Origin: an uncultured Clostridia bacterium
GTDB lineage: Bacteria > Bacillota > Clostridia > TANB77 > CAG-508
Assembly: GCA_947642355.1 (NCBI GenBank)
Contig: CANRSD010000008.1
Coordinates: forward strand, 1 to 51,503
Direction of reading: 5' to 3'
Length of the DNA stretch: 51,503 bases
Of the stretch, positions 1-10,600 are shown piece after piece. Every line of letters begins with the position of its first letter. Positions within the stretch are counted from its first letter, which is position 1. A program made the position numbers and the translations under genes. The notes below the pieces were generated by a model. It saw only the letters and a program-made list of their open reading frames with translations, did no database searches and had not been told where the DNA came from.

Positions 1-11
1 GTTTTATTTGA

Positions 12-37
12 CTCCCCAGCATAGCTGGGGGTTTAAC
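12..37 (+). terminator. Terminator of an upstream rightward gene
   Basis: A GC-rich hairpin (CCCCAGC / GCTGGGG) is followed by a short T run. It probably ends a gene lying left of the window. Confidence 0.6.
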
Positions 38-53
38 GCTTAAGTTAACAAAA

Positions 54-81
54 AATAGGCTTCGGAAATCCCGAAGCCTGT
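54..81 (-). terminator. Terminator of the AIM24-family gene
   Basis: The stem AGGCTTCGG / CCGAAGCCT is followed on the minus strand by a run of six T. It lies just after the stop codon of the leftward gene ending at 94. Confidence 0.75.
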
Positions 82-93
82 TATATGGTAAAA

Positions 94-873
94 TTACTCT
101 AAATGATTACTCAATTCTCTGTCCTTAGGTAACATTGACTGAAACCATACTCTACCTTCTTCAGTTCCAGCAGTAAAACGTAGTCTAAAATCTCCTTCCT
201 GCTTTTTAAGCTTAATATCTTCTACTGAGATTAATTCAATTTTAATCCCTTTAGTCATAGCTAAAAATCTTCCTGGTCTAGCATCTACACTCTCATTTGG
301 ATAAAGATCAATATGTATTATATCTCCATGTGCCTCTAACCAATAAACTCCCTTTCCAGAAATCTCTTGCATAAAATTACCTATTGCAGAGTTTTTAACT
401 ACTTCAATATTTTCAATTACATGCAAAGATAGTCTTACTCCAACTATTCCACATAGAAAAGCCCCTTTTTTAGCATATACTACAGGATATTTTTCAGTTT
501 CTATCATCTGCAAGTCTCCTGTAAAATGAGAAAAAAATGTTATTTTATTCCCATATTTTTTTTCCTCATCTGTTATAGCTTTTGCTGTATACATAGTGTA
601 TGATGGCACTTCTCCCATTTGTTTGGTTTTTGAAGTATCCTTGTAACTTTGAATTATCCTTTGAAATATAGATACTTCCTGTCTTTGTATTCCAAGCATC
701 TGTTCCATACCAACAGTTTCCCAAATCCATCCTGGAGAATTTAATCCACCAACACAAGGCTCTGAAAAAAAACTCAAACCTTCTGGAACCTTAGAAACTT
801 TTAATATAGGCATTGTAGTCCCCTGTTTTTCTACCTTAATCCGCCCAAGTTCAGTTTGTATAAATTTAACCAT
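94..873 (-). CDS. AIM24-family protein
   Basis: This 259-residue protein matches the AIM24 family, a beta-rich fold found in many Firmicutes whose biochemical role is unsettled. The family signs are the glycine-rich stretch GKGVYWLEAHGDI near residue 172, followed by an acidic turn and PGRFLAMT near residue 200. There is no signal peptide or membrane segment, so it is probably cytoplasmic. The start is uncertain: ATG at 873 has its AAGGAGAA about 25 bases upstream, while ATG at 813 (residue 21) has a GGGG eight bases upstream. Codon 11 (plus 841-843) is an in-frame CGG read as ordinary arginine; taking it as a four-base codon would hit a stop after three codons. The gene is monocistronic with a GC-rich terminator and is less AT-biased than the housekeeping genes here. 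Confidence 0.75.
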   Translation of the reverse strand: MVKFIQTELGRIKVEKQGTTMPILKVSKVPEGLSFFSEPCVGGLNSPGWIWETVGMEQMLGIQRQEVSIFQRIIQSYKDTSKTKQMGEVPSYTMYTAKAITDEEKKYGNKITFFSHFTGDLQMIETEKYPVVYAKKGAFLCGIVGVRLSLHVIENIEVVKNSAIGNFMQEISGKGVYWLEAHGDIIHIDLYPNESVDARPGRFLAMTKGIKIELISVEDIKLKKQEGDFRLRFTAGTEEGRVWFQSMLPKDRELSNHLE

Positions 874-977
874 ATTACTTTAACTTACTATAATGTAAGT
901 TCTCCTTTCTATATTTATTATTTACAACTCCTTGTAAATATGATTATTATATCATAATCTATACAATAATTCAATTC

Positions 978-1006
978 TTTACTTTTTATGTTAATTATGG
1001 TATAAT
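978..1006 (+). promoter_or_regulatory. Probable sigma-A promoter of the 1082-2274 gene pair
   Basis: A perfect TATAAT at 1001-1006 lies 17 bases after a weak -35 TTTACT at 978-983. It is about 75 bases before the first ATG of the pair. Confidence 0.5.
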
Positions 1007-1081
1007 TTATGTTGTAAAAGTAGGAATACTTTTTTATATACAGTAACTCATTAACAATTGTTTAAAAAAGAAAGGGAAAAA

Positions 1082-1516
1082 ATGAACATTGAAATTCTAA
1101 AAAATATGTCTGTGGAAAACCTGATATATACAGCAACTTTTGCAATATCAGCTTTTATTGCAATAGCTGCTATATTTAAAGGGATTTTTAACAACTCTCT
1201 TATTCTCAAAATATTGTCTGGAGTGTTTTGGGCTGTTGTTTTGGGATTAGCTTTTGGTGCACTTCAAAAACTAATATATTATATCATTTTCCATTTAAAT
1301 GAGAATTTCTGGCTATTGAATTTATTTCAAAACGAAAATTTTTATATATTATGTGGTAGTATAATTGGTTTTATTTTGGGAACTACTTCATGTATATATG
1401 AAATTTTAAAACATTTAGTAAAATCATTTTTGGAAATAAAATCATGGCGACTAAAATTTGTTATTGGAATTGTTATAATAGTTATTGTCATCTATATTGT
1501 ACATAATATTTTTTAG
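1082..1516 (+). CDS. Unknown membrane protein
   Basis: I do not recognise this 144-residue protein. It has about four hydrophobic segments, roughly residues 15-40, 48-70, 85-105 and 125-144, and no soluble domain, so it is an integral membrane protein. ATG at 1082 is chosen because GAAAGGG lies six bases upstream; a TTG at 1058 in the same frame lacks such a site. It is followed after 11 bases by a second membrane protein gene and the two look co-transcribed from the TATAAT promoter at 1001 to the hairpin at 2258. Nothing in the sequence shows a transport or catalytic motif. Confidence 0.6.
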   Translation: MNIEILKNMSVENLIYTATFAISAFIAIAAIFKGIFNNSLILKILSGVFWAVVLGLAFGALQKLIYYIIFHLNENFWLLNLFQNENFYILCGSIIGFILGTTSCIYEILKHLVKSFLEIKSWRLKFVIGIVIIVIVIYIVHNIF

Positions 1517-1527
1517 GAGGGGAAAAA

Positions 1528-2274
1528 ATGAAACTAATAAAAAAAATTTCATCATTTTGTGGACGGATTGGACTCTGGTTAATAATAGCAATCACTATAT
1601 ATATTATTGGAATTCAAATGGATTTCATAGATGCAAATGTATCAAGTGCAATAATTTGCATTACTTTTCTATTATTAATTGGAAGAAAACTGTTGTATAA
1701 TTTCACTATTTGGTTTATTGAGTATAATTGCTCAATAAATAGTGAAATAAAAAAGATTATAGATGTTTGGATGATAATAGATGACAATAATCCAAACTCA
1801 AAATCAAAAAAGAAGTATAATCCGGTTTTTTTTATTATACTTCATTTAATATCCTGGGGAATTTGCATCATAATATCTTTGATATTCTGGTGTTTTCCTG
1901 GGATTCCTGGAAGCCTTATATACAAGATATTATACAGTATCAGTGTATTTGGAGCTCGACTCTTTGGAAATGGATTGCAGAAAGCTTTTGTATTTTTGTA
2001 TATCATACTTTCTATCGGAACACTATGTATGATAGTATGGTATATAATATGCTTTGTCAAGAGTAAATGTACAAAAATTAAAACCATAACAGCTATTGCG
2101 TATGTCATAACAAAACATATCTTTAACTATTTCTTTTTTGCATATAGTTTAAAGATGGTACTTAATGACATCTTGTTTTGGATTGTTATACTTGTGCTTA
2201 TTGCTAGTCCATTTATTGGAAATTTTATAATATCAAAAATCCGCAACCACAGACATACCCCACCAGCACCTTGA
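1528..2274 (+). CDS. Unknown membrane protein carrying an in-frame CGG
   Basis: This is a 248-residue protein with about six hydrophobic segments (near 15-35, 40-60, 95-125, 140-175, 190-215 and 215-235) and a basic C-terminal tail. A strong AGGAGGGG precedes the ATG. I recognise no family. Codon 13 (1564-1566) is CGG following GGA, in the context TGTGGACGGATT, a 12-base string also present at codons 8-11 of the 59-residue gene at 15940. Here CGG must be read as arginine, because the +1 frame stops after five codons. The stop codon lies inside the terminator hairpin, so the tail PPAP is encoded by the stem. Confidence 0.6.
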   Translation: MKLIKKISSFCGRIGLWLIIAITIYIIGIQMDFIDANVSSAIICITFLLLIGRKLLYNFTIWFIEYNCSINSEIKKIIDVWMIIDDNNPNSKSKKKYNPVFFIILHLISWGICIIISLIFWCFPGIPGSLIYKILYSISVFGARLFGNGLQKAFVFLYIILSIGTLCMIVWYIICFVKSKCTKIKTITAIAYVITKHIFNYFFFAYSLKMVLNDILFWIVILVLIASPFIGNFIISKIRNHRHTPPAP

Positions 2275-2288
2275 CTGGTGGGGTTTTC
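2258..2288 (+). terminator. Terminator of the 1082-2274 pair, overlapping the stop codon
   Basis: A perfect nine-base stem CCCCACCAG / CTGGTGGGG is followed by TTTT. The stop codon at 2272-2274 falls in the loop. Confidence 0.8.
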
Positions 2289-2292
2289 CCAT

Positions 2293-2851
2293 TTATATAA
2301 TTCTTAAATCGTCTAATAGTATTTTCAATCCTATTAGCACTAAAATTAAGCCCCCTACTACTTCTGCTTTCTTTTTATATTTCATTCCATAACGATTCCC
2401 TATAAGTATTCCAAAAAAAGATAACAAAAATGCTACTATTCCAATTATTAAAACACTACTTACTATATGTACTTTAAGCATAGCGAACATTATTCCAACT
2501 GCTAAAGCATCAATACTTGTTGCTATACTAAGAGCAAACATCTCTCTATAATCATAATTTATTTTATCTACTGACTTATTTTCAAATGCTTCACAAATCA
2601 TTTTTCCACCTATTGCTGTTAATAGAATAAATGCAATCCAGTGATCAATAGACTCAATATATTTTGCAAATTTAATTCCAAGTAGCCAACCGAGAAAATG
2701 GCATTATTGCTTGAAAAATTCCGAAAAAAGCCGATAATACTACTGCATATTTATAATCTATTTTTTGCATTTTTAAGCCTTTACAAATTGCAACTGCAAA
2801 TGCATCCATAGCTAAACCTACTGCTATTAATAATATTTGAATAAATCCCAT
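2293..2851 (-). CDS. mntP: MntP-family manganese efflux pump, one CGGT recoding site
   Basis: MntP exports Mn2+ and protects against manganese excess. The N-terminus has the family pattern LLIAVGLAMDAFAVAICKG, and the second half repeats it as SIATSIDALAVGI; the paired aspartates are typical. Six membrane segments are visible and the reconstructed length of 185 residues is normal. Start: the second ATG (2851) after GGAGG gives the best spacing. The gene is split. The upstream frame reaches PFS then CGG at 2692-2690, and the protein continues as GWLLGIKFAKYIES only if CGGT is decoded as glycine 54. Without this, a chain of about 60 residues ends in the wrong frame. No regulatory yybP-ykoY riboswitch is visible upstream. 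Confidence 0.85.
2689..2692 (-). other. CGGT +1 recoding site, Gly54 of MntP
   Basis: The context is TCT-CGGT-TGG. The upstream frame reads Arg then drifts; reading four bases as Gly restores PFS-G-WLLG, a conserved membrane-segment glycine of MntP. Confidence 0.85.
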
Positions 2852-3222
2852 CATTGCCTCCAAAATAAGATTTATTTAATATATATTCCTGTTATTATTA
2901 GTTTATACAAAATAATAAATTATTATTTATTATTAAAGCCTTTATCACTTTTATTTGATAATACTTTTTTTCTATTTCAAAATTATATTTATCTAAAAAT
3001 GTCACTAAAATTAAAATACTAATTTCTAAAAAAATAAAAATTATTAACATAAAAAACATTTTTATCACCTAACTTATTAAAGTATATAAAAATTATATCT
3101 GAAACAAAAATCAATGTCAATATGTGACATATAAATTATATGTCACATTTTATTATATATTTTATTTATAATAGTATGTTATAAAGTGATAAAGGAAATA
3201 ATTCATTTTAAGGAGAGTTTTT
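2852..3222. other. 371-base AT-rich gap with no gene
   Basis: No reading frame here has a ribosome binding site or a protein-like sequence. The left part is simple AT-rich sequence upstream of mntP. The right part carries the 27-base palindrome at 3122-3148 and a TATAAT at 3167-3172 leading into the ribbon-helix-helix gene. Confidence 0.6.
3122..3148. promoter_or_regulatory. Perfect 27-base palindrome, likely operator
   Basis: The 13-base arms ATGTGACATATAA and TTATATGTCACAT are perfect and flank a single A. The palindrome overlaps the -35 zone of a promoter whose TATAAT is at 3167-3172, about 50 bases before the ribbon-helix-helix gene. The TGTGA/TCACA ends resemble CRP/FNR-type half sites but the spacing is wider than usual. 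Binding by the neighbouring ribbon-helix-helix protein (autoregulation) is an inference. Confidence 0.55.
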
Positions 3223-3417
3223 ATGAGTAATAATTTTATTTTTGAAAAATCAAAAGAAAGTAATATAATGAAAACTGTACGTTTTCCAGAAGAACTATAT
3301 AATAATATTGATAAGATTGTAAAGCAAGCTAATAAAGGAAAAGTCACAAAAGAATATAGTTTTAACGGATTTGTTGTTTCTGCTTGTCAATATGCTTTAG
3401 ATAATATGAAAAAATAA
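3223..3417 (+). CDS. Small ribbon-helix-helix (CopG/Arc-like) protein
   Basis: This 64-residue protein begins its fold at MKTVRFPEELYNNIDKIV, the beta strand and first helix typical of Arc/MetJ/CopG DNA-binding proteins, followed by SFNGFVVSACQYALDN as the second helix. Such proteins bind palindromic operators as dimers. AAGGAG lies upstream of ATG at 3223. It stands alone with its own promoter and terminator; no toxin partner is visible, so it looks like a stand-alone regulator. The 27-base palindrome just upstream is a natural candidate target. Confidence 0.65.
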   Translation: MSNNFIFEKSKESNIMKTVRFPEELYNNIDKIVKQANKGKVTKEYSFNGFVVSACQYALDNMKK

Positions 3418-3423
3418 TTATAT

Positions 3424-3450
3424 AAGGATTACCAAATGGTAATCCTTTAC
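3424..3450. terminator. Bidirectional terminator between the RHH gene and the HtrA-like gene
   Basis: The stem AAGGATTACCA / TGGTAATCCTT sits between two convergent genes, with T-rich flanks on both sides. Confidence 0.65.
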
Positions 3451-4532
3451 TTTGTTCCTAATTCTATTTCTAATTCAAATTGTTTAGTTCCTCTAACAAT
3501 ATTTAAAACTACTTTTTCTTTTGGATTTTTAGTATATAAATAGTTTTTTAAATCACTCATTGAACTTAACTCAATATCATCAATTTTAGTAATAATATCT
3601 CCAGAAAATACTTGTCCATAAACTGGACTACCTTCTTCTATTTTTTCAATATAAATTCCATAATTAATTTCTACATTCAAATTTAAATACTTTATAACAT
3701 CATAACCAAATCCATAAACTCCTAAATATGCTTCTTCAAAATTATTATCTGTTTCATATCTTTTGATTATATTTTTTATTATGTTTATTGGAATAATAGC
3801 ATTTAATTTACTTGATGATATTCCTATAACTTCTCCATTAATATTTAAAACTGGACTACCCGTTTGTTCCGATTTTATATTCGTATTTATTTTTATTATA
3901 TCTTCCACATATATTTCTTCATCTTCACTCATAATCTTTAAAGTTTTATTTGTTTCACTAATAATTCCTGTTTGAAGATTTTGATTAAAATTATATCCTG
4001 TTGGATTACTAATCATATAAACTTCTTCTCCTAAAGTACAATTTTTTGAATCTCCTAAAGATAAACTAAGTAAGTTACTAGCTGAAACTTTAATTATAGC
4101 AATATCTAAATTTTCATTAACCCATACTACTTGTGATGGATATACTTCTCCATTTTTAAGCGTTACATAACAATCACTATGCTTATTACCTACTATACTT
4201 TGATTAGTTAAAATATAACCATTTGATGTAAGTATTATCCCACTTCCAATACCAAGTTTTTCTTCTGAGTTTTCAACAAAAATTGATGTATTATTTTGAT
4301 TTGATTTTGATACTCCAACAACTGAATATATACTATTTTTTACTAAATCATCAATATTAAAATCATTCAAAACTGTATCTGTACCTGCTCCAACTGTTAT
4401 ATTTGCTTCTTTATTTAACTCAGAATCAATCTTATTAATCAAATTTACTAAAATTCCAATAATTACAATTAAAAAAAATATTATCAATATCATCCATAAT
4501 GAATTATTTTTCTTTTTTTCATAATACATCAT
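3447..4532 (-). CDS. HtrA/DegP-like membrane-anchored protein lacking catalytic residues
   Basis: The architecture is one N-terminal membrane anchor (residues 14-34), a trypsin-like domain (about 65-255) and a C-terminal PDZ domain (about 265-361), as in Gram-positive HtrA surface proteases. The catalytic triad is not intact. The motif TNxHV reads TNQSI (Ser at residue 112 in place of His), and the nucleophile motif GNSGGP reads EQTGSP (Thr at 224 in place of Ser); only the Asp in NLDIAI is kept. It may be an inactive chaperone-like relative, or less likely a threonine enzyme. ATG at 4532 is chosen from its spacing to AGGAG. It lies divergent from the NRPS gene. Two out-of-phase CGG strings in it cause no frame change. 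Confidence 0.8.
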   Translation of the reverse strand: MMYYEKKKNNSLWMILIIFFLIVIIGILVNLINKIDSELNKEANITVGAGTDTVLNDFNIDDLVKNSIYSVVGVSKSNQNNTSIFVENSEEKLGIGSGIILTSNGYILTNQSIVGNKHSDCYVTLKNGEVYPSQVVWVNENLDIAIIKVSASNLLSLSLGDSKNCTLGEEVYMISNPTGYNFNQNLQTGIISETNKTLKIMSEDEEIYVEDIIKINTNIKSEQTGSPVLNINGEVIGISSSKLNAIIPINIIKNIIKRYETDNNFEEAYLGVYGFGYDVIKYLNLNVEINYGIYIEKIEEGSPVYGQVFSGDIITKIDDIELSSMSDLKNYLYTKNPKEKVVLNIVRGTKQFELEIELGTK

Positions 4533-4601
4533 ACACATTCTCCTAAATTTATAAATTTCTAACTTATTTTTTCCAAAATTTGTAATTATATTCCTTTTGT
4601 A

Positions 4602-4630
4602 TTGATTTTTTCAGTAAATATCTGTATAAT
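4602..4630 (+). promoter_or_regulatory. Promoter of the NRPS gene
   Basis: TTGATT at 4602-4607 and TATAAT at 4625-4630 are separated by 17 bases, about 30 bases before the chosen start. Confidence 0.7.
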
Positions 4631-4659
4631 GAAACTCAAATAAAGAAATGGAGAAAATA

Positions 4660-7600
4660 ATGGAAAAAATATTTTATAATTTAAGTAATCCTCAAAAATC
4701 TATACTTCTTACAGAACAATACTATGCAAATACTAATATAAATAATATTTGTGGTACTGCTATTATAAATGAAAAATTAGATTTTAATCTTTTAGAAAAA
4801 GCTCTTAATAATTTAATAAAAGAAAATGATAGTTTTCTATTAAAAATTTCTAAAATAAATGATGAATTTGTTCAATATATTAAACAATATGAGTTTATTC
4901 CAATTGAACTTATAAGCTTAAATTCAAAAGAAGAAATATCAAATTTAGAAAACTCTATGCTAAAAAAAATATTTAATATAGAAGATAAACTCTTTGAAAT
5001 AAAAATGTTTAAATTACCTGATGGATCTGGTGGATTTACAATAAATGTTCATCATATAATTGCTGATGGATGGACTCTTGGCTTAATTAGTAGAAAGACA
5101 ATAATTAATTATTCAATTTTAAATGGAAACACCTCTGAAGAAAGTTTATCTTATTCCTATATAGATTATTTAAAAAGTGAAAAAGAATATATTAAATCTG
5201 AAAAATTTTTAAAAGATAAAGAATATTGGCAAAATATATTTAAAACAATTCCAAATCTTATAGAAATTCCAGGTAGTTTAACAAATAAAGATGAATTTTC
5301 TTGTACAGCAAATAGAGAAAGTTTTATTATTAATAAAGAATTAGTTACAAATATACAAAATTATTGTAAAGAAAATAAAATCTCTGTTTTTAATTTTTTT
5401 ATGGCAATAATTTCAATATATATGTATAAAATTAGTAATATAAATGATTTTGTAATTCGGAACACCAATTTTAAATAGATCAAATTTTAAAGAAAAAAAT
5501 ACAAATGGAATGTTTATTAATGTATCTCCATTTAGAATAAACATAAGTCCAGAAGAAAACTTTTTAGAGTTTTTAAATGTTATTTCTCATTCTTCAAGAG
5601 AAATGTTAAAACATCAAAAATACTCATATAACTATATTTTGGAAGATGTACGTAAAATGAATCCATCTACTCCAAGCTTATATAATATTGTTTTATCTTA
5701 CCAGATTACTAAAGCTAATAAAGTTACAGACTATAACTTTGAAACTCGTTGGGCTTTTAATGGTAATTGCAATGAAAATTTGGAAATACAACTTTATGAC
5801 TTAGATGAAACTGGTGAACTTACTCTATCTTATGATTACAAAATTAATAAATATACTAAACAAGATATTAAAAAAATTAATGAAAGATTATTTTATATTA
5901 TAAATCAAGTTTTAGAAAAAGATATATCAATAAAAAATATAAATATTACAACAGAAAAAGAAACTAAAATGATATTAAATAAGTTTAATAATACTAAACT
6001 TAAATATAATAAAAATATTCCAGTTATTCAATATTTTGAAGAACAAGTAAAGAAAAATCAAAAAAAACCAGCTTTAACTTTTCATAATAAAACTTTATCT
6101 TTTAGTGAATTAAATGAAAAAGCAAACAGTTTAGCTCATATTATTGCCAAAAACACTAACAGTAAAAATGCAATCATTCCTATAATGTCTTATCGTTCTT
6201 TTGAAGTAATAATAGGAATTTTAGCTATACTCAAAGCTGGATGTGCATATTTACCAATAGATCCTGATTATCCTGAAGAACGTATAGAATATATTTTAAG
6301 TAATTGCAAAGCTAATATTCTACTTACTCAAAAGAATTTAAAAAATAAAACTAATTTTAAAAATATTATAGAAATAGATTTAAATAATGATTATTACTGT
6401 AAAAATAAAGAAAATTTAGATTTAAAAATAAATCCTGAAGATTTATCTTATTTAATATATACTTCTGGTTCAACTGGTTTACCAAAAGGAGTAAAATTAA
6501 CACAAAAAAATTATACTAACTTTTATAATGCTATGTTACAAAAAGCAGAATATTTAAAAAATGGTATTAATTACTCTATGATTTCTATTACTACTATTTC
6601 TTTTGATATTTTTGGCTTTGAAACATTAATTTCCTTAATGTGTGGTGTACATCTATTTTTAACAGATAACTTTGAACAAAAAGATACTAGTTCTCTTGAA
6701 GAAATCATTAAAAATAATAGTATTGATGCCATTCAAACTACTCCTTCTGTTATGAAATTTCATTTAGAAAATTTAAAAAACAAAAGTAACTTTTCTAATT
6801 TAAAATATTTTATATTAGCTGGAGAACAATTACCAAAAGAACTTGTTCAAAATATTAAAAAAATATCACCTAATGCTACTATTTATAATGGATATGGTCC
6901 TTCTGAAACTACTATTTTTTCAACATTTACAGATGTAACTAATGTAGATGAAATTACGATAGGAAAACCAATAGCTAATACTGATATTTATATTTTAAAT
7001 AGTGATTTAAACTTGCTTCCACCAAATACTATTGGAGAAATCTATATAGCTGGTGATGGTGTTGGAAATGGATATTTAAATAGAAATGATTTAACTCAAA
7101 AAGCATTTATTAAAAATCCTTTTAATAATGGAATTATGTATAAAACTGGAGATATAGGTCTTTGGTCAAATGATGGGAATATTTACTGTAAAGGTAGAAA
7201 TGATAATCAAATTAAATTAAGAGGATTACGTATTGAACTTGGAGAAATTGAATATAAAATAAACACTTTTAAGCCAAATATTTCTATTAATTCTGTTGTT
7301 GTTTTAAGAAAAATAAATAATAAAGATATTCTACATACATTCATAACATCTTCTGAACCTATTGATTTAGAAGAACTAAAAATATATTTACTAGATAATT
7401 TACCAAATTATATGGTACCTAGTAGTTTTTCTATATTAGATAAATTTCCTAAAACACCTAATGGAAAAATTGATAAAAAGGCACTACCTCAAACAATTGA
7501 ATATACTGAAATAATAAATCCACCTATTACAGAAACTCAGAAAATAGTTTGTAGCATTCTAGAAAAACTATTAAAAATTCAAATAAATAATATTGATGAA

Positions 7601-10600
7601 AATATCTTTAATTTAGGAACTGATTCATTAATTGCTATTCAATTAATAACTGAAATTAAAACTACATTTAATAAAAAACTAATTATTAGAAATATTTTTG
7701 AAAATAATACAATAAATTTATTATCTAAATTATTAGATAATACAGAAATCTCTTCTACTATAGAAGTTATTGAGCCTTGTGAAATAAGAGACTTTTACCC
7801 TATTTCTTCATTGCAAGAAGGTATTTATTATTCTTCTGAAATGGCAAGTAATCCTATTTACAATATGACTGGTGGAATTGAAGTTTTTGATAATATTGAT
7901 ACAAAAAAAATTGAATCATATATTAATAAATTAGTTGAAAGACATGAGGCTTTTAGAACCTCATTTGAACTTGTAAATGGAGAAATTGTACAAAAAATAC
8001 ATAAAGATATTACTATTGTTCCAGAAATTATTGATGGAACTAATAAATCTAAAAATCAAATATTAAATAATTTTAATACGAAGTTTGATTTATCCAAAGC
8101 TCCTTTAATTAAAGCTGGAATTTGTAAACTTGAAAATAAACATTATTTAATTTTAATTAGTATGCATCATATTATAGCAGATGGAACTTCATTCCAGATA
8201 TTTATAAGTGAACTTTGTAAGCTATATAATGATGAACACTTAGAAAAAATACAATTAACTTATAAGGACTATGCAAAATTTGAAAAAGAACATATAGATA
8301 TTAATAGTAAAAATTATTGGATTACAAAGTTCAATAAAGATATTAAACCTTTGAATTTACCAACTACTTACAATAGGCCATCCTCATTTACTTATAATGG
8401 TGCAAAAACTTATAAAAATATTAACAAAACTCTAACTAAAAATATATTAGATTTTTGCAATAAAAATAATATAACACCATTTATGTTTATGATATCTGTT
8501 TATTATATACTTTTATATAAATATTCAGACAATGAAGAAATATTAGTTGGAACTCCTGTTTCAGGTAGAGATTTGCCAAATGTTTCTAATATTATCGGTA
8601 TGTTTGTAAATACACTTGTTTTAGATGCTAATATAGACAATAATTTAAGCTTTAGTAATTTTTGCAAATATATAAAACAAATATCACTAGAAGCATTTAA
8701 AAATCAAAATTACTCATTTAATGAATTAATTAAAAATCTAGAAATAAAGAGAGATTTAAGTAGAAATCCACTATTTGATGTTTTGTTTACATATCAAAAT
8801 AATGGAATGCCTAAAATAAATATTCCTATAAAAGCTGAATATTTTATTCCAGATACTAAAATATCAAAATTTGACTTAAGTTTAGAAGTTATGCCTACTG
8901 AAGATACTATGGAATTAAATTTTGAATATTGTACTGATTTATTTAGCAAAGAATTTATAAATGATTTTTCAAATCATTATATAGAAATTATTAAAAATGT
9001 ACTGAATAAACCAACTACTAAAATAAAAGATTTACAGTTAATGTCTGATATAGAAAAAAATAAAATAATATATGAATTTAATAAAACTAGTTTAAAATAT
9101 CCTAAAGAAAAAACAATAAGTGAACTATTTGAAGAGCAAGTTTTAAAAACTCCAGACAAAATAGCTGTTATATATGGTGATACTTCTCTTACTTATTCTG
9201 AAATAAATTCTAAAGCAAATAATTTAGCACATTTTTTATTAAAATATAATATTAAAAATGGAGATGTTATTGGTATTTTACTTAATCGTTCTTGTGAAGT
9301 ATTAATAAGTATGTTAGCAATTCTAAAATTAGGAGCTGCATATGTACCTATTGACCCTACTTACCCAGAACATAGAGTTAAATATATATTAGAAAATAGT
9401 AACACAAAAATACTTTTAAGTGAACCTACTGTAGAAGATAAATTTAATGTTGAATGCGATATAATTAATGTAAAATTAGATAATAAAAAAATATATAATA
9501 ATAAAGACACAGACAATTTAGATATAAAAATAAACTCAGAAAGTTTAGCATATGTAATATATACATCTGGATCTACTCGGAAATCCTAAAGGTGTTATGC
9601 TAACTAACAAAAATGTTATTAATTTTATATATGGAATTAATAATAAAATAAAATTTAATAAAAACTTTAATATGGTTTCTTTAACTACAATATGTTTTGA
9701 TATATTTGTTCTTGAATCTTTATTACCTCTTTGTAGTGGAATAACAACTGTAATAGCTAATAATGAAGAGCAAACTATACCTCAAGCATTAAATGCATTA
9801 TGCTTAAAAAATGATATTAAAATTTTACAAACTACTCCATCAAAATTAATGCTTTTAATTAGTAATGAAAATTCTTTAGAATATATTAGAAAATTAAAAT
9901 ATATATTAGTTGGTGGTGAAGCTGTTCCTTCAAACCTAATAAAAAAACTAAAAGAATTAACAAATGCTAAAATATTTAATATGTATGGTCCTACTGAAAC
10001 TACTGTATGGTCTACTATTAAAGACTTAACTGATACTCAAAAAATAACTATTGGTACTCCTATAGCTAATACTTATACCTATATTTTAGATAATAATTTA
10101 AACATTTTACCTATTGGAATTCCTGGAAATTTATTTATTGGTGGAGATGGTGTTGGAAATGGGTATTTGAACCGTGATGATTTAACAAAAGAAAAATTTA
10201 TAGATAATCCATTTATTTCTAATACAAAAATGTATAATACTGGAGATATTGCAAAATTAACCCCAAATGGAGATATTGATTATATAGGAAGATCAGATTT
10301 TCAAGTAAAAATTCATGGATTACGTATTGAACTTGGAGAAATTGAAAAACAAATCTCAAGTTTTGAAAATATTTCAAATACTGCTGTATGTGTTAAAAAA
10401 GATACTTCTGACAGAGAAATTTTATGTGCATATTTTACAGCAAATAAAAAAATAAATTTAACTATATTAAAAGAATATTTAAGAAAAAAATTGCCAACAT
10501 ATATGATTCCAGCGTATTTAAAACAATTAGATGATTTTAAATACACCCCTAATGGAAAAATAGACAGAAAAAATCTTCCTACTCCAGAGTTTACAAAAAA

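Noticed and set aside
841-843. CGGA at the start of the AIM24 gene as a further recoding site
   Set aside because: Reading four bases gives a stop after three codons, while the CGG-as-Arg frame continues into a clear AIM24 domain.
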